Of a stretch of DNA of 64,000 bases, positions 40,011 through 48,508 are shown piece by piece. Source of the stretch: Tetragenococcus halophilus subsp. flandriensis (GTDB lineage Bacteria; Bacillota; Bacilli; Lactobacillales; Enterococcaceae); the NCBI RefSeq assembly GCF_030161475.1, contig NZ_BSUG01000024.1, positions 1-64,000 of the forward strand. Reading direction: 5' to 3'. Below the pieces are notes generated by a model, which saw only the letters and a program-made list of their open reading frames with translations, ran no database searches and was not told the DNA's origin. How positions within the stretch are numbered: position 1 is the first letter of the stretch; every line of letters starts with the position of its first letter. A program made the translations under genes and the position numbers.

Positions 40011-40778
40011 TTAATCCAACCTCCTTTTGGGAAAGATGATACTGGCACTGACAAGACAGATGAACGCAACACTCACAACCCTTAACATCAATGGCAGAAC
40101 ATCTTGAAAGCTAAAGCCTTGGAAAACCTGCAAATAAGAAGTCATCGCAGCACCGTTAGGCAACCAGTCCCCAATTTGCTGTAAAGTTTCTGAGAACTGA
40201 TCTACCGGGGTCATACTTCCGCCCAGAAAAGCAAGAACAGGAACAAGTAAACTAACTAGACTGACCGTACTGTTGTCATTTGCATATAAAGAAATAGACG
40301 TAAGCAGACTTGCTATACTTCCAACAACCAATGAATATAAACCAGTTATATAAACCATATCTATCCAAAAATCTGCATCTTTTCCATCAAATATGCCAAA
40401 AAGTATTGTTGAGACAGTAAACAAAATACCTAGCTGAACAAATGTGATCAGCGTTCCGGAAACCATTTTACTACTCAAATAAGTCAAGGGCTTTGTGCCA
40501 GATAACATAATCCGACCAAAGACATGTTGTTCCTTTTCTCTAAAGGCCCTACTGGCTAAAGCAGGGGCAGTTGAAAGGGCAAACATCAGACCCATACCAA
40601 TCGTATAATATTGAAAAGCATCCACAGGGCCTTCCACAGAGAGTTGTTCTGTTCCTCCATAGGTTCTTTCCTCTTCTTCTGCTTCTGCAGCTCCATCTGT
40701 TACCAGAGCAATAGATGTTTCTAAATTATATTGATCCGTAAAACTTTCTACGACACTTTGAAGAATATCAGAAGACAT
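40011..40778 (-). CDS. C-terminal part of the split ABC-2 permease
   Basis: A 255-aa frame starting at the first ATG after the premature TAG. It keeps the rest of the extracellular domain and all C-terminal membrane segments, including the coupling loop R-A-F-R-E-K-E-Q-H-V-F-G-R-I. No clear ribosome binding site precedes the ATG (GGTGAAGGCC is weak), so its separate translation is uncertain. Confidence 0.55.
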   Translation of the reverse strand: MSSDILQSVVESFTDQYNLETSIALVTDGAAEAEEEERTYGGTEQLSVEGPVDAFQYYTIGMGLMFALSTAPALASRAFREKEQHVFGRIMLSGTKPLTYLSSKMVSGTLITFVQLGILFTVSTILFGIFDGKDADFWIDMVYITGLYSLVVGSIASLLTSISLYANDNSTVSLVSLLVPVLAFLGGSMTPVDQFSETLQQIGDWLPNGAAMTSYLQVFQGFSFQDVLPLMLRVVSVAFICLVSASIIFPKRRLD

Positions 40779-40838
40779 AAGGCCTTCACCTTGCCCTGTT
40801 ACTTCTAATGCAGCTGATGAATTTTCATCAAAATAAAT

Positions 40839-41279
40839 CTACTGCCAAATGTCGTAGCTGAACTCCTCGGGAATGGTAATATAACCAGTAAGTTCATCTT
40901 CTTCCATTCTTTCTTGGGCCGACTGCGTGCTATCAAAGGTATGTATACGCATAAGATCTTCAAAATCTTCACCCTCTAATAAATCGACCAGCATATGAAC
41001 AGGTTCAATATCTTCCGCATCAGCCACAAGTTCATCTACCGCTTCTTCTGGCATCTCTTCTGCTAAAAGATCTTGTTCTAGGCGATCAAGATCTGCCTCA
41101 AAATTTTGCTTATTTACAATTCCCACATCAAAAGTAGATATATTGAAATCTCCCATCAAAAGATCGCCTAATGTAAACCCTAAAATAGCAATTAAAAGAA
41201 TAGGCATAAACAAAAGTTCAATAAGCTCGCTTTTGTTTTTAGAAAGTGTCAAGAAATCTTTTTTTATTAGATTAAGCAT
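40839..41279 (-). CDS. N-terminal part of the split ABC-2 permease
   Basis: A 146-aa product with one membrane segment (about 20-45) and part of an acidic extracellular domain, ending at the premature TAG. It has a good ribosome binding site (AGGAGGGGG) and follows the ATPase gene by 13 nt. On its own it would not form a channel. Confidence 0.6.
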   Translation of the reverse strand: MLNLIKKDFLTLSKNKSELIELLFMPILLIAILGFTLGDLLMGDFNISTFDVGIVNKQNFEADLDRLEQDLLAEEMPEEAVDELVADAEDIEPVHMLVDLLEGEDFEDLMRIHTFDSTQSAQERMEEDELTGYITIPEEFSYDIWQ

Positions 41280-41292
41280 TGATAACCCCCTC

Positions 41293-42225
41293 CTAATCTC
41301 TCAATTTACGCCCTGTTAAATGCAAGAAAACATCTTCTAATGTAGGTGTTTGTACATGAACACCTAAAATCTTAACGTTTGTTTGTCTGGCATAATCAAA
41401 TATTTCTCCTAGTAACTGTTCTCCTTTGGTTGTGATTAAGCTATAGCCTAAATCATCCTCCATCACCTGATTGATCCCTTGCTGGGAAAATAATAAATCT
41501 GTAAACGTAGCTTTGGTTTCTTCTACTTGAATGTTAATAGTTTCTTCATTCGATAAAATACTCTTTAATTCATCTTTTGTCCCGGAAGCAATGACATGTC
41601 CTTCATCCATAATATATACGCGGTCACATAATTTTTCGACTTCTTCCATATAATGGCTGGTATATAAAATCGTTATTTCTTTTTCACGATTTAATTTTCG
41701 TACCATATCTAATATATAATTTCTTGACTGTGGATCGATTCCTACCGTCGGCTCATCCATAATTAATATTTTAGGATTATGCATCAAAGCAACCGCCATG
41801 TTGATCCGACGTTTCATCCCGCCCGAATATGCTTCTACAGTTTCTTTTTGTCTATCTATCAATCCTACTAAAGCTAAAACTTCTTGAATTTTATTTTCTA
41901 AGGTTTTACCCGTTAACCCATAAATCTTTCCAAAAAATTTCATATTTTCATAGGCGGATAACTCTTCATATAAAGCAATTTCTTGCGGAACTACTCCCAA
42001 GTCTTTCCGTAACTCTTCTGGCTTTTTCAATGCGTCTTTTCCATTATATTTCACCGATCCTTTAGTCGGGGGCATTAAAGTTGATATCATAGAAATTGTC
42101 GTCGATTTTCCTGCCCCATTTGGGCCCAGTAGACCTACCGACTCTCCATCTTCCAAGTAAAAGTTCATATCTTCTACGGCAACTTTTTTCTTAAATAGTT
42201 TCTTTAAACTTTGAACTTCTATCAT
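41293..42225 (-). CDS. ABC-2 exporter ATP-binding protein (DrrA-like)
   Basis: A 310-aa ATPase of the daunorubicin/ABC-2 exporter class. It has Walker A G-P-N-G-A-G-K-S-T, signature Y-S-G-G-M-K-R-R, Walker B I-L-I-M-D-E-P-T-V-G-I-D-P-Q and the C-terminal D-V-F-L-H-L-T-G-R-K-L-R-D ending typical of DrrA-type proteins. The ATG at 42225 follows GAGGAG by 9 nt; the in-frame GTG at 42234 lies inside the binding region. It leads an operon with two ABC-2 permeases, the first of which carries a nonsense codon. Confidence 0.93.
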   Translation of the reverse strand: MIEVQSLKKLFKKKVAVEDMNFYLEDGESVGLLGPNGAGKSTTISMISTLMPPTKGSVKYNGKDALKKPEELRKDLGVVPQEIALYEELSAYENMKFFGKIYGLTGKTLENKIQEVLALVGLIDRQKETVEAYSGGMKRRINMAVALMHNPKILIMDEPTVGIDPQSRNYILDMVRKLNREKEITILYTSHYMEEVEKLCDRVYIMDEGHVIASGTKDELKSILSNEETINIQVEETKATFTDLLFSQQGINQVMEDDLGYSLITTKGEQLLGEIFDYARQTNVKILGVHVQTPTLEDVFLHLTGRKLRD

Positions 42226-42314
42226 TTTATACACTCCTCGTATAATTATTTATCTTAATGATTACCTTTTGCTCAGTAAATGACAACTCTATTTTAAAAT
42301 ATAAAATATTTAGA

Positions 42315-43217
42315 TTAATTTAAAATTACTTGGACTAACCATGGAACGATATAAGTTGTTAAATGAAAACAATTGTGAAAAACGATCGCAGGTAGGATGC
42401 TTTTTGAATAATCTCTAATCAATCCAAAATAAATTCCCCCTACCCCAGCAAGAATGATATACACCGGATCAAAGACAAAGTTTAAATTAACATCAAAGGT
42501 CACTCCGTGGAAGGTAGCAAATATCAATGTAACGATGATAAAATTCCAATCGAAATCGTTTTTTCCTAGTCGTATTGATCCTGACAAGGCTTGTGCAATC
42601 AGTACCCAAAAAAGCCCCCGGAATATTAATTCTTCTTCAAGTCCTGGTATTATTGTATAAAATAGGAATGTCTCCATGATCATATTTTTCCCTTGTTGAT
42701 CAAGAGTTAAATCTATTGCTTGTTGATCAAACAATACTGTAGATAAAACTGACACTATAAGAATAACAACAACTATTGGCAAAAGAAATCTGTATACCTG
42801 AGACCAGGATCCCTTACGAGGTACAGTTACTCCTACATCTTTCCAAGATAATCCCTGCCATAAAGCAATAGTAGCAACACCAACGAAGAACACCATTAAC
42901 TTGCCTATCCAATTCCATTCAAATTGAAATAAATGGTTTAAGGGAGTTCCAGAATTTACCAGTAGTGTATAGACAAGAAAAATAAACGCTGCAAGTCCAA
43001 GAAGAAAATACGAGTGTTGCGCTTGTTTTCGGTCCTTTTTCCGATTCGTTAACCATACAAATGGTCCTACAACCACTATTGCAATGGTTATATTGCCTGC
43101 CCATGTGAGAAATGCTGGGAAAATAAATACATGATCAAAAAACAACTCTATTCCAAACAAATATAATCCAACTAAAATTAGTAACAGTATTAGTCCTATT
43201 TTTCTATTGAGTTTCAT
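42315..43217 (-). CDS. CPBP-family intramembrane metalloprotease
   Basis: A 300-aa membrane protein with about eight segments. The catalytic pattern of the CPBP (Abi/CAAX-like) family is present: E-E-E-L-I-F-R-G-L-F near residue 195, then F-A-T-F-H-G near 235-240 and a later H-N-C-F-H pair near the C-terminus. In lactic bacteria such proteases act in bacteriocin maturation, immunity or peptide signalling. It lies 89 nt upstream of an ABC-2 exporter ATPase in the same direction, so a joined role is possible. Confidence 0.88.
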   Translation of the reverse strand: MKLNRKIGLILLLILVGLYLFGIELFFDHVFIFPAFLTWAGNITIAIVVVGPFVWLTNRKKDRKQAQHSYFLLGLAAFIFLVYTLLVNSGTPLNHLFQFEWNWIGKLMVFFVGVATIALWQGLSWKDVGVTVPRKGSWSQVYRFLLPIVVVILIVSVLSTVLFDQQAIDLTLDQQGKNMIMETFLFYTIIPGLEEELIFRGLFWVLIAQALSGSIRLGKNDFDWNFIIVTLIFATFHGVTFDVNLNFVFDPVYIILAGVGGIYFGLIRDYSKSILPAIVFHNCFHLTTYIVPWLVQVILN

Positions 43218-43357
43218 TATTTATCCTTTCTTTCATAATAGCAGGGAGTCAGTATGTATTAGTTAAATGGCAGAAAGGACATAAAATTTTAGGTATACAT
43301 TTTCTAGAAATAATTAACTTGATACTTTTAGTTGAAACTGCTTTCAAATTTTCACTC

Positions 43358-43402
43358 CTAGTATGATCGTCGCATCTTGTCCAATTCAAACATCATTTTC
43401 AT
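43358..43402 (-). CDS. Possible 14-codon peptide gene upstream of the CPBP protease
   Basis: On the minus strand AGAAAGGAG (43412-43420) lies 9 nt before an ATG that opens a 14-codon frame (M-K-M-M-F-E-L-D-K-M-R-R-S-Y, then TAG). The ribosome binding site is better than those of many real genes here. It sits just after a terminator and 141 nt before the CPBP protease gene. It could be a leader or signalling peptide, or chance. No homologue is known to me. The rest of 43218-43540 holds only the terminator. Confidence 0.2.
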   Translation of the reverse strand: MKMMFELDKMRRSY

Positions 43403-43460
43403 TTTCTGTGTCTCCTTTCTAAAATGCTTTACCTTATTCTCTATTTTCTATTTTTATTAT

Positions 43461-43492
43461 AAAAAAATAGAGACAGCTTAGATACTGTCTCT
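43461..43492 (-). terminator. Terminator of the DASS-IDH operon
   Basis: AGAGACAG (43469-43476) pairs perfectly with CTGTCTCT (43485-43492). On the minus strand it is followed by TATTTTTTT. It lies about 50 nt past the dehydrogenase stop codon. Confidence 0.85.
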
Positions 43493-43540
43493 GGTCACTG
43501 GTTAACATGACTTTTGTCACATTATTATATATTTCAATAG

Positions 43541-44539
43541 TTATTGTTTCATTTGTTGGATCACTGCTTGTGTAAATTGGCTTGTTGTAGCTGTCCCCTT
43601 TAAGTCATGTGTAAAGTTCTCCGGCTTACTTAATACCTCATTCAAAGCATGACGAATATCGTTACTTTCCTTTGTTTTTCCTAAATAATCCAACATCATA
43701 CAGCCACCTAAAATAATCGCGGTTGGATTAGCTAGATCTTGACCCGCAATATCTGGAGCTGAACCATGGACAGCTTCAAATATCGCCATGTCATCTCCGA
43801 TATTTGCACCAGGAACAAGTCCTAAACCGCCAATAAGCCCTGCCATTTCATCAGATAAAATATCACCATATAAATTTTCGGTTACTACAACGTCAAATTG
43901 ATAAGGATTAATAACCAATTGCATCGCCATGTTATCTACTAGGATTTCTTTAAATTCAACGCTTGGAAATTCTTTTGCGATTTCGCGGGCAATATCCAAA
44001 AACAAGCCATCAGATAGCTTCATAATGTTGGCTTTTGTTACCACTGTTACACTAGAACGATGGTTTTCTTCTGCGTATTCAAAGGCTCGACGAATAATCC
44101 GTTCTGATGCTCTTCTAGTGATACTTTTTATACTATGCATTTCATCTTTGGAAACTTTTTCTTCTATACCTGCATATAAATCTTCCGTATTCTCTCTAAA
44201 TAAAACTAAATCTAAATTTTCAAATAATGTTTCTATAGTACCAATAGATTGCACCGGACGGATATTTGCGTATAAATCATATTTTTTCCGTAAACTGACA
44301 TTCACGCTACGAAATCCTTTGCCTATAGGTGTTGTCATAGGCGCTTTTAAAGCCACTTTGTTCTCTTCTAAGCTTTTAAAAACATCATCTGGGATAAGTG
44401 TCCCCGTTTCTTCATAAACGCCTTCTCCTGCATGAACAATATCCCAAGCAATGTCCGCGCCGGAGGCATCAATTACATCCATTGCGCTTTGTGAAATTTC
44501 TTTACCAATGCCGTCTCCAGTTATCATTGTTACTTTCAT
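43541..44539 (-). CDS. NAD-type isocitrate/isopropylmalate dehydrogenase family enzyme
   Basis: A 332-aa beta-decarboxylating dehydrogenase. The substrate loop [12 protein letters not shown] and S-V-N-V-S-L-R-K segment are of the isocitrate dehydrogenase type; isopropylmalate enzymes have R-E-L-T-G-G there. Y-D-V-V-V-T-E-N-L-type ([16 protein letters not shown]) and [10 protein letters not shown] are the metal and NAD regions. The short length fits the NAD-dependent, eukaryote-like or archaeal class. It lies 59 nt after a DASS carboxylate transporter gene, so it probably oxidises the imported tricarboxylate. Tartrate or homoisocitrate activity is an alternative. Confidence 0.88.
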   Translation of the reverse strand: MKVTMITGDGIGKEISQSAMDVIDASGADIAWDIVHAGEGVYEETGTLIPDDVFKSLEENKVALKAPMTTPIGKGFRSVNVSLRKKYDLYANIRPVQSIGTIETLFENLDLVLFRENTEDLYAGIEEKVSKDEMHSIKSITRRASERIIRRAFEYAEENHRSSVTVVTKANIMKLSDGLFLDIAREIAKEFPSVEFKEILVDNMAMQLVINPYQFDVVVTENLYGDILSDEMAGLIGGLGLVPGANIGDDMAIFEAVHGSAPDIAGQDLANPTAIILGGCMMLDYLGKTKESNDIRHALNEVLSKPENFTHDLKGTATTSQFTQAVIQQMKQ

Positions 44540-44598
44540 TCCATTCCCTCTTTTCTCTAATGTACTTGTTCTATTTTAATTTATAGTTTACAGCTCTA

Positions 44599-46023
44599 TC
44601 ACATAAAACCGATAATCCCTAACCAGGCTGAACCAATAACTAGCCAAATAAATAAATAGATCAATCCCATAATAAAACATATTTTCCACCATTCATTTTG
44701 CGTCACGTATCCTTCACCAAAAAGAACGGCTGCAGGCCCACTAGCATAATGAGTAGTCGCACCGCAAATATTGGTAATATAAGCAAGCATCAAAGCCGCA
44801 TATAAAGGGGGTGCACCAGAAGCTAAGGCAACGCCTAAAAATGCTGGATACATCGCTGTCACATGAGCTGTTAGACTGGCAAAGAAATAATGGGTATAGA
44901 AAAATGCCAGACAAAGCGTGATAAATATCGCAATCCAACTCCATCCCGTAACCGCTGAAGCAATTGCGTCACTAAACCATGGAATAAATCCTAATTCATT
45001 TAATTGACCCGCCATCATAACTAAAATAGCAAACCAAATCAAAGTATTCCATGCGCCTTTTTCTTGCGTAATATCATTCCATTCTAGAATTTTTAATAAA
45101 AGAAGCAAAGAAACAGCAAGCAACGCAACCGTCACAGCACTTAAATCAATAAATTGACCCGAAATCCATAAAACAATCGCTAAAATAAAAATCCATGTCA
45201 TATTCTTTTCATCAAAAGTCATTGGGCCTATTTCTTGACGTTTTTCTTTAGCCCAATCAGGCGCATCGGGCGTCTCTTTTATTTCGGGTGGATAAATTTT
45301 AAATAAAACTAACGGAATAAGGATCAGTGAAAGTAATCCTGGAACTAAAGCCCCTAAAAACCAATTCATCCAAGTAATTTCGATGCCAAAACCTGCGGCT
45401 AATTCTTGAGCTAAGGGCTTTGTAGCACCTGCTGTTAAAAACATCGTCGCTACGATAGTGTCTATATGATAAAGACAAGTAATTAAAAATGCGCCGATTC
45501 TTCTTCGAGTACCATCTTGCGGTTTAGAGTTGTATGTATCTGCTAATCCTTGAACGATCGGCAACATCACACCACCTGTTCTAGCTGTACTACTTGGAAT
45601 CGCCGGTCCAACCACAATGTTTACCCCCATCATAGCATAAACCAAACCGATCGTTTTCTTCCCAAATTTTTCGATTAAAACATAAGCAATTCGATGTCCC
45701 AAGCCTGTTTTTATAATCCCTTTAGACAGGAAAAAAGCAAGTACGATCAACCACACACTAGTACCAGCAAAAGCGTCCAAAGCAGTTTCTGTACTAAGTG
45801 GACCAATAAGAATAGTTACTGTTATCCCAATTAACGCAACAGCGCCCATCGGTAAGGGCTTTAAAATAATAGCTATAATAGTTGCAATAAATATTGCTAA
45901 CATCTGCCATCCTTCTACCGGCACTTCTTCCGGTCTCCAAGGAAAGAACCAAATGATAAGACCAATAATCACTGGGATAAATAAATTTATAAAAAATTTT
46001 TTGTTAAATTTTGCTTCCGCCAT
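44599..46023 (-). CDS. DASS-family (SLC13-type) carboxylate transporter, copy 2
   Basis: A 474-aa membrane protein with about twelve segments, homologous to the transporter at 14880-16298. The binding motifs are V-G-P-A-I-P-S-S-T-A-R-T-G-G near residue 145 and C-G-A-T-T-H-Y-A-S-G-P-A near 420. The ATG at 46023 follows GAAAGAAGG; a TTG at 46041 is in frame but forms part of that region. It is followed closely by an isocitrate-type dehydrogenase gene and preceded by a two-component system in the same direction, suggesting citrate, isocitrate or 2-oxoglutarate as substrate. Confidence 0.9.
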   Translation of the reverse strand: MAEAKFNKKFFINLFIPVIIGLIIWFFPWRPEEVPVEGWQMLAIFIATIIAIILKPLPMGAVALIGITVTILIGPLSTETALDAFAGTSVWLIVLAFFLSKGIIKTGLGHRIAYVLIEKFGKKTIGLVYAMMGVNIVVGPAIPSSTARTGGVMLPIVQGLADTYNSKPQDGTRRRIGAFLITCLYHIDTIVATMFLTAGATKPLAQELAAGFGIEITWMNWFLGALVPGLLSLILIPLVLFKIYPPEIKETPDAPDWAKEKRQEIGPMTFDEKNMTWIFILAIVLWISGQFIDLSAVTVALLAVSLLLLLKILEWNDITQEKGAWNTLIWFAILVMMAGQLNELGFIPWFSDAIASAVTGWSWIAIFITLCLAFFYTHYFFASLTAHVTAMYPAFLGVALASGAPPLYAALMLAYITNICGATTHYASGPAAVLFGEGYVTQNEWWKICFIMGLIYLFIWLVIGSAWLGIIGFM

Positions 46024-46140
46024 CTTCCAACCTTCTTTCAATTCGTTCTATTAAGTAATTAATCTGTTCTTATGCCATTAATCACTTTAACCTTCTTTCA
46101 TTTTTACTTTTAAATATTTAAAATTTGTAACTTTGTTTAA

Positions 46141-46776
46141 TTATTTTATGTCGCGTTTTAACGAATAAATCGCTATTTGGGTACGATCACGTAACTCTAG
46201 TTTATCTAAAATAATAGAAATCTGATTTTTCACTGTCCCTACCGATAAAAATAATTCCTTAGCAATTTCTTGATTGTTCATCCCTTGACCAATACAAGTA
46301 ATAATATCTAATTCTCGACTAGTCAATGATATGTCTACTACTGCTTTTTTCGTCTGTTCCTTCATCAAGGTTGGCATTACTTTTGCAGCCACATGATCTT
46401 CAATCACTAGACCCCCTTGTAGCGCACTCTTAATTGAACGGATCAACACCTCTGCATCGCCATCTTTTAAAAGGTAACCATTCGCTTTATATTTCAATGC
46501 TTCTAACGCATACTCTTCATCATTAAAGGTTGTTAACATTAAAATTACTACATCAGACCAGCGCTCCCGGATTTTCCGACCAGCTTCTAAACCGTTCATT
46601 TCAGGCATACGAATATCTAAAATGACCACATCAAAATACTGTCGTTCACATAATTCCACGGCTTCTTTGCCATTGCTAGCTTCACCCGTTACTTGAAAAT
46701 TTTCATCGGTTTCTATCATTAGTTTTAATCCTTGACGAACCAGCATTTGATCTTCTGCAAGCAAAATATCAACCAT
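46141..46776 (-). CDS. NarL/LuxR-type response regulator
   Basis: A 211-aa two-component response regulator. The receiver domain has E8-D9, the phosphoacceptor D54 in V-I-L-D-I-R-M-P-E-M-N-G, and the conserved T and K further on. The C-terminal LuxR-type HTH reads L-T-S-R-E-L-D-I-I-T-C-I-G-Q-G-M-N-N-Q-E-I-A-K-E-L with T-V-K-N-Q-I. Its start overlaps the end of the kinase gene by 8 nt, so the pair is coupled. It lies 117 nt upstream of the DASS transporter start and may control it; the LiaR/VraR/DesR class also covers envelope stress. Confidence 0.95.
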   Translation of the reverse strand: MVDILLAEDQMLVRQGLKLMIETDENFQVTGEASNGKEAVELCERQYFDVVILDIRMPEMNGLEAGRKIRERWSDVVILMLTTFNDEEYALEALKYKANGYLLKDGDAEVLIRSIKSALQGGLVIEDHVAAKVMPTLMKEQTKKAVVDISLTSRELDIITCIGQGMNNQEIAKELFLSVGTVKNQISIILDKLELRDRTQIAIYSLKRDIK

Positions 46777-47872
46777 CTTTTTTCACCTCCAAAGGGAATT
46801 GTCCAATAACATGAAGGGATCCTTCGATTTGACTGATAGTTAATTTTCCATTCATTTCAGCTAAACGTTCGCGCATATTCGCTAAGCCAAATCCTTCTTT
46901 AATTATTATCTTCTCTTTTAAAGGGTGCATCACCTGGAAACGAAATTCTCTTTGTGCTATTAATTGAAATTCTACAGACGCTTGGCGACTTGAACTATGC
47001 CGCATCATATTCGTTAATGCTTCTTGAATAGAACGATACAATGTCACTGACTGTTGATTGGTAAGTACAACTCCTACCACCCCTGTTTTCATTGTAATCG
47101 CAATTCTGAGTTGACTTTCAGCTTCTAGTTTTCTTATCAATTGAATGACCGCTTGGAGACCAGCTGTATCCTCTATCTTAAATGTTTTTACTGCACTGCG
47201 AGTATCTTCTAAGCTATCTTGAGCAAGTTCTTTTAACTGCATAAATATTTTTTGATCTTCCTGATTTTTGGCTTGTAATCTTGCTACTTCAAGTTGCATG
47301 GTTAAAGCTGTTAGACGATGTCCTACAGAATCGTGAATTTCTCTTGCAATTTGATTTCTTTCTTCTTGTCTTGTTACTTTTTCCATATCACCGATTTGCC
47401 TTTTTGAAGAACGATAAAGGTCATATAAGGATTCATAATCATTTTTATAAGTTTCTTTTTCCTTTTCTGATTGTTTCCAACTTATAAGAGAAAAAGAAAA
47501 AAGTATTGCAAACAACATACTTATAAGAGCAAGGAACCATCCCTGATTTAACCACGTCTCGAAAACTACCGTAACCATCAAATATATCAGATAGAAATAT
47601 AATGCGTTGTTTGATAGATAAACACTTGCATATATCGCAATAGTTCCCATTATTAACCAGATAAACAACGGCTGATCAAACAACACTAAGGCCAAGATAG
47701 GCAGCAAACTTAAATCGATTGTTCGATAAAAGTGATGTAAAATCGGAGGAATGAAATAAAGAACAAAGAAAAATGCACTAAAGATAAAAAAAACATTGGA
47801 AATCTCCGTAGTATACATCTCTAATGTCCAAGTCACCAACATTACGGCCGAACTTATCCAAAAAAAGACCAT
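46769..47872 (-). CDS. Sensor histidine kinase (HisKA_3 family)
   Basis: A 367-aa membrane kinase. Five or six hydrophobic segments fill about residues 1-130. The dimer/phosphoacceptor helix follows with H180 in I-A-R-E-I-H-D-S-V-G-H-R-L-T-A-L. The ATPase domain has an N-box (E-A-L-T-N-M-M-R-H) and a G-box (G-F-G-L-A-N-M-R-E-R-L). There is no large extracellular domain, so it senses within or near the membrane, like LiaS/VraS/DesK-type kinases. The ATG at 47872 follows AAAGGAGG closely; an in-frame start at 47896 precedes that site. It is the first gene of the kinase-regulator-transporter-dehydrogenase run. Confidence 0.93.
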   Translation of the reverse strand: MVFFWISSAVMLVTWTLEMYTTEISNVFFIFSAFFFVLYFIPPILHHFYRTIDLSLLPILALVLFDQPLFIWLIMGTIAIYASVYLSNNALYFYLIYLMVTVVFETWLNQGWFLALISMLFAILFSFSLISWKQSEKEKETYKNDYESLYDLYRSSKRQIGDMEKVTRQEERNQIAREIHDSVGHRLTALTMQLEVARLQAKNQEDQKIFMQLKELAQDSLEDTRSAVKTFKIEDTAGLQAVIQLIRKLEAESQLRIAITMKTGVVGVVLTNQQSVTLYRSIQEALTNMMRHSSSRQASVEFQLIAQREFRFQVMHPLKEKIIIKEGFGLANMRERLAEMNGKLTISQIEGSLHVIGQFPLEVKKDG

Positions 47873-48259
47873 CTCGGCCTCCTTTCTATAAAACAATCAT
47901 CCAAGCATCTTCGTGTTGTACCAATTATTCTGCAAACGAATAATTCTTTTTCCATTAATAATCCAAACATTCTTTTACCCATAACAACTCTTGCTTGGAA
48001 GAAATACAAAGGAAAAACCAAAATAGCATATTTTTAGTGAACTATTTTAAACTATTTTACCAAATGACCACACTACAACTCCAGTTTTTTCTGTAATTTG
48101 TTTTTTATTGGACGTTAATAGAAAAATTTACCTATTAACTTTGCTAGAAAAATAATTATAACCGAGCGTGGCGTGTGTCTTTTTCCTTAAAAATATTAAT
48201 ACTTTGTATGAGACAGTGCTTATGATGCTATTAAGTGTTCCACCAAATATCATCTTATA

Positions 48260-48310
48260 AAAAAATCGAATGAAATCTCTTAAGCTTTAAGAGAAACATT
48301 CGATTTATCT
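48260..48310 (-). terminator. Long two-part hairpin terminator; gap upstream of the kinase otherwise empty
   Basis: AAATCGAATG (48263-48272) pairs with CATTCGATTT (48297-48306), and inside it TCTCTTAA pairs with TTAAGAGA. On the minus strand it is followed by a run of seven T, so it ends transcription coming from uppP or the pseudogene remnant. In 47873-48260 I see no gene or clear motif. Confidence 0.85.
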
Positions 48311-48340
48311 AAATACTCTTTTATTCAATAAATATTAAAT

Positions 48341-48445
48341 TCATACATTTCCCTATTGTGAAAGGGTCACTTTATCATATGGTTTTTATGCTGCTATATC
48401 TTGAATCTGATGATGGATTTACTACACTAATATCCTACCTGATTT
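48341..48445 (-). pseudogene. Decayed C-terminal fragment of a third LysM-type protein
   Basis: The minus-strand DNA here aligns with the 3' end of the LysM genes at 34860 and 49904. Shared stretches in plus orientation are CCCTATTGTGAAAGGG (versus CCCATTGTGAAGGG), ATCATATGGTTTTTATGCTGCT (ATCATATAATTTTTGTGCTGCT in parts) and TGATGATGGATTTACTACACTA. About 100 bp between the last two blocks are deleted and the frame is lost. It is a remnant of an additional paralogue next to uppP. Confidence 0.65.
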
Positions 48446-48470
48446 CTTTGGCATAAAAGTATTAGCCACA

Positions 48471-48508
48471 TTTGGTACTCCTCTTTTTATAAAAAGAGGA
48501 GTACCAAA
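48471..48508. repeat. Perfect 38-bp palindrome across the uppP stop codon
   Basis: TTTGGTACTCCTCTTTTTA (48471-48489) is followed at once by its exact reverse complement (48490-48508). The last six codons and the stop of uppP lie inside it. As RNA it would form a 17-bp stem with a 4-nt loop. No U-run follows, so a simple terminator role is not obvious. Confidence 0.85.

Larger units (their letters stand above)
40011..41279 (-). pseudogene. ABC-2 type permease interrupted by one in-frame TAG
   Basis: One frame from 41279 to 40011 is broken only by a TAG at 40839-40841, between Y-D-I-W-Q and I-Y-F-D-E-N-S-S-A. Ignoring it gives about 422 residues: an N-terminal membrane segment, an acidic extracellular domain and C-terminal membrane segments, matching the downstream permease. 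The codons after the stop continue the family pattern (a strand like Y-F-D-E-N-S-S-A-A-L), so the break lies inside the domain. It is a nonsense mutation, readthrough codon or sequencing error. Confidence 0.75.

Noticed and set aside
43929-44417. 162-codon plus-strand frame
   Set aside because: It lies wholly inside the clear isocitrate-type dehydrogenase gene on the other strand and resembles no known protein.
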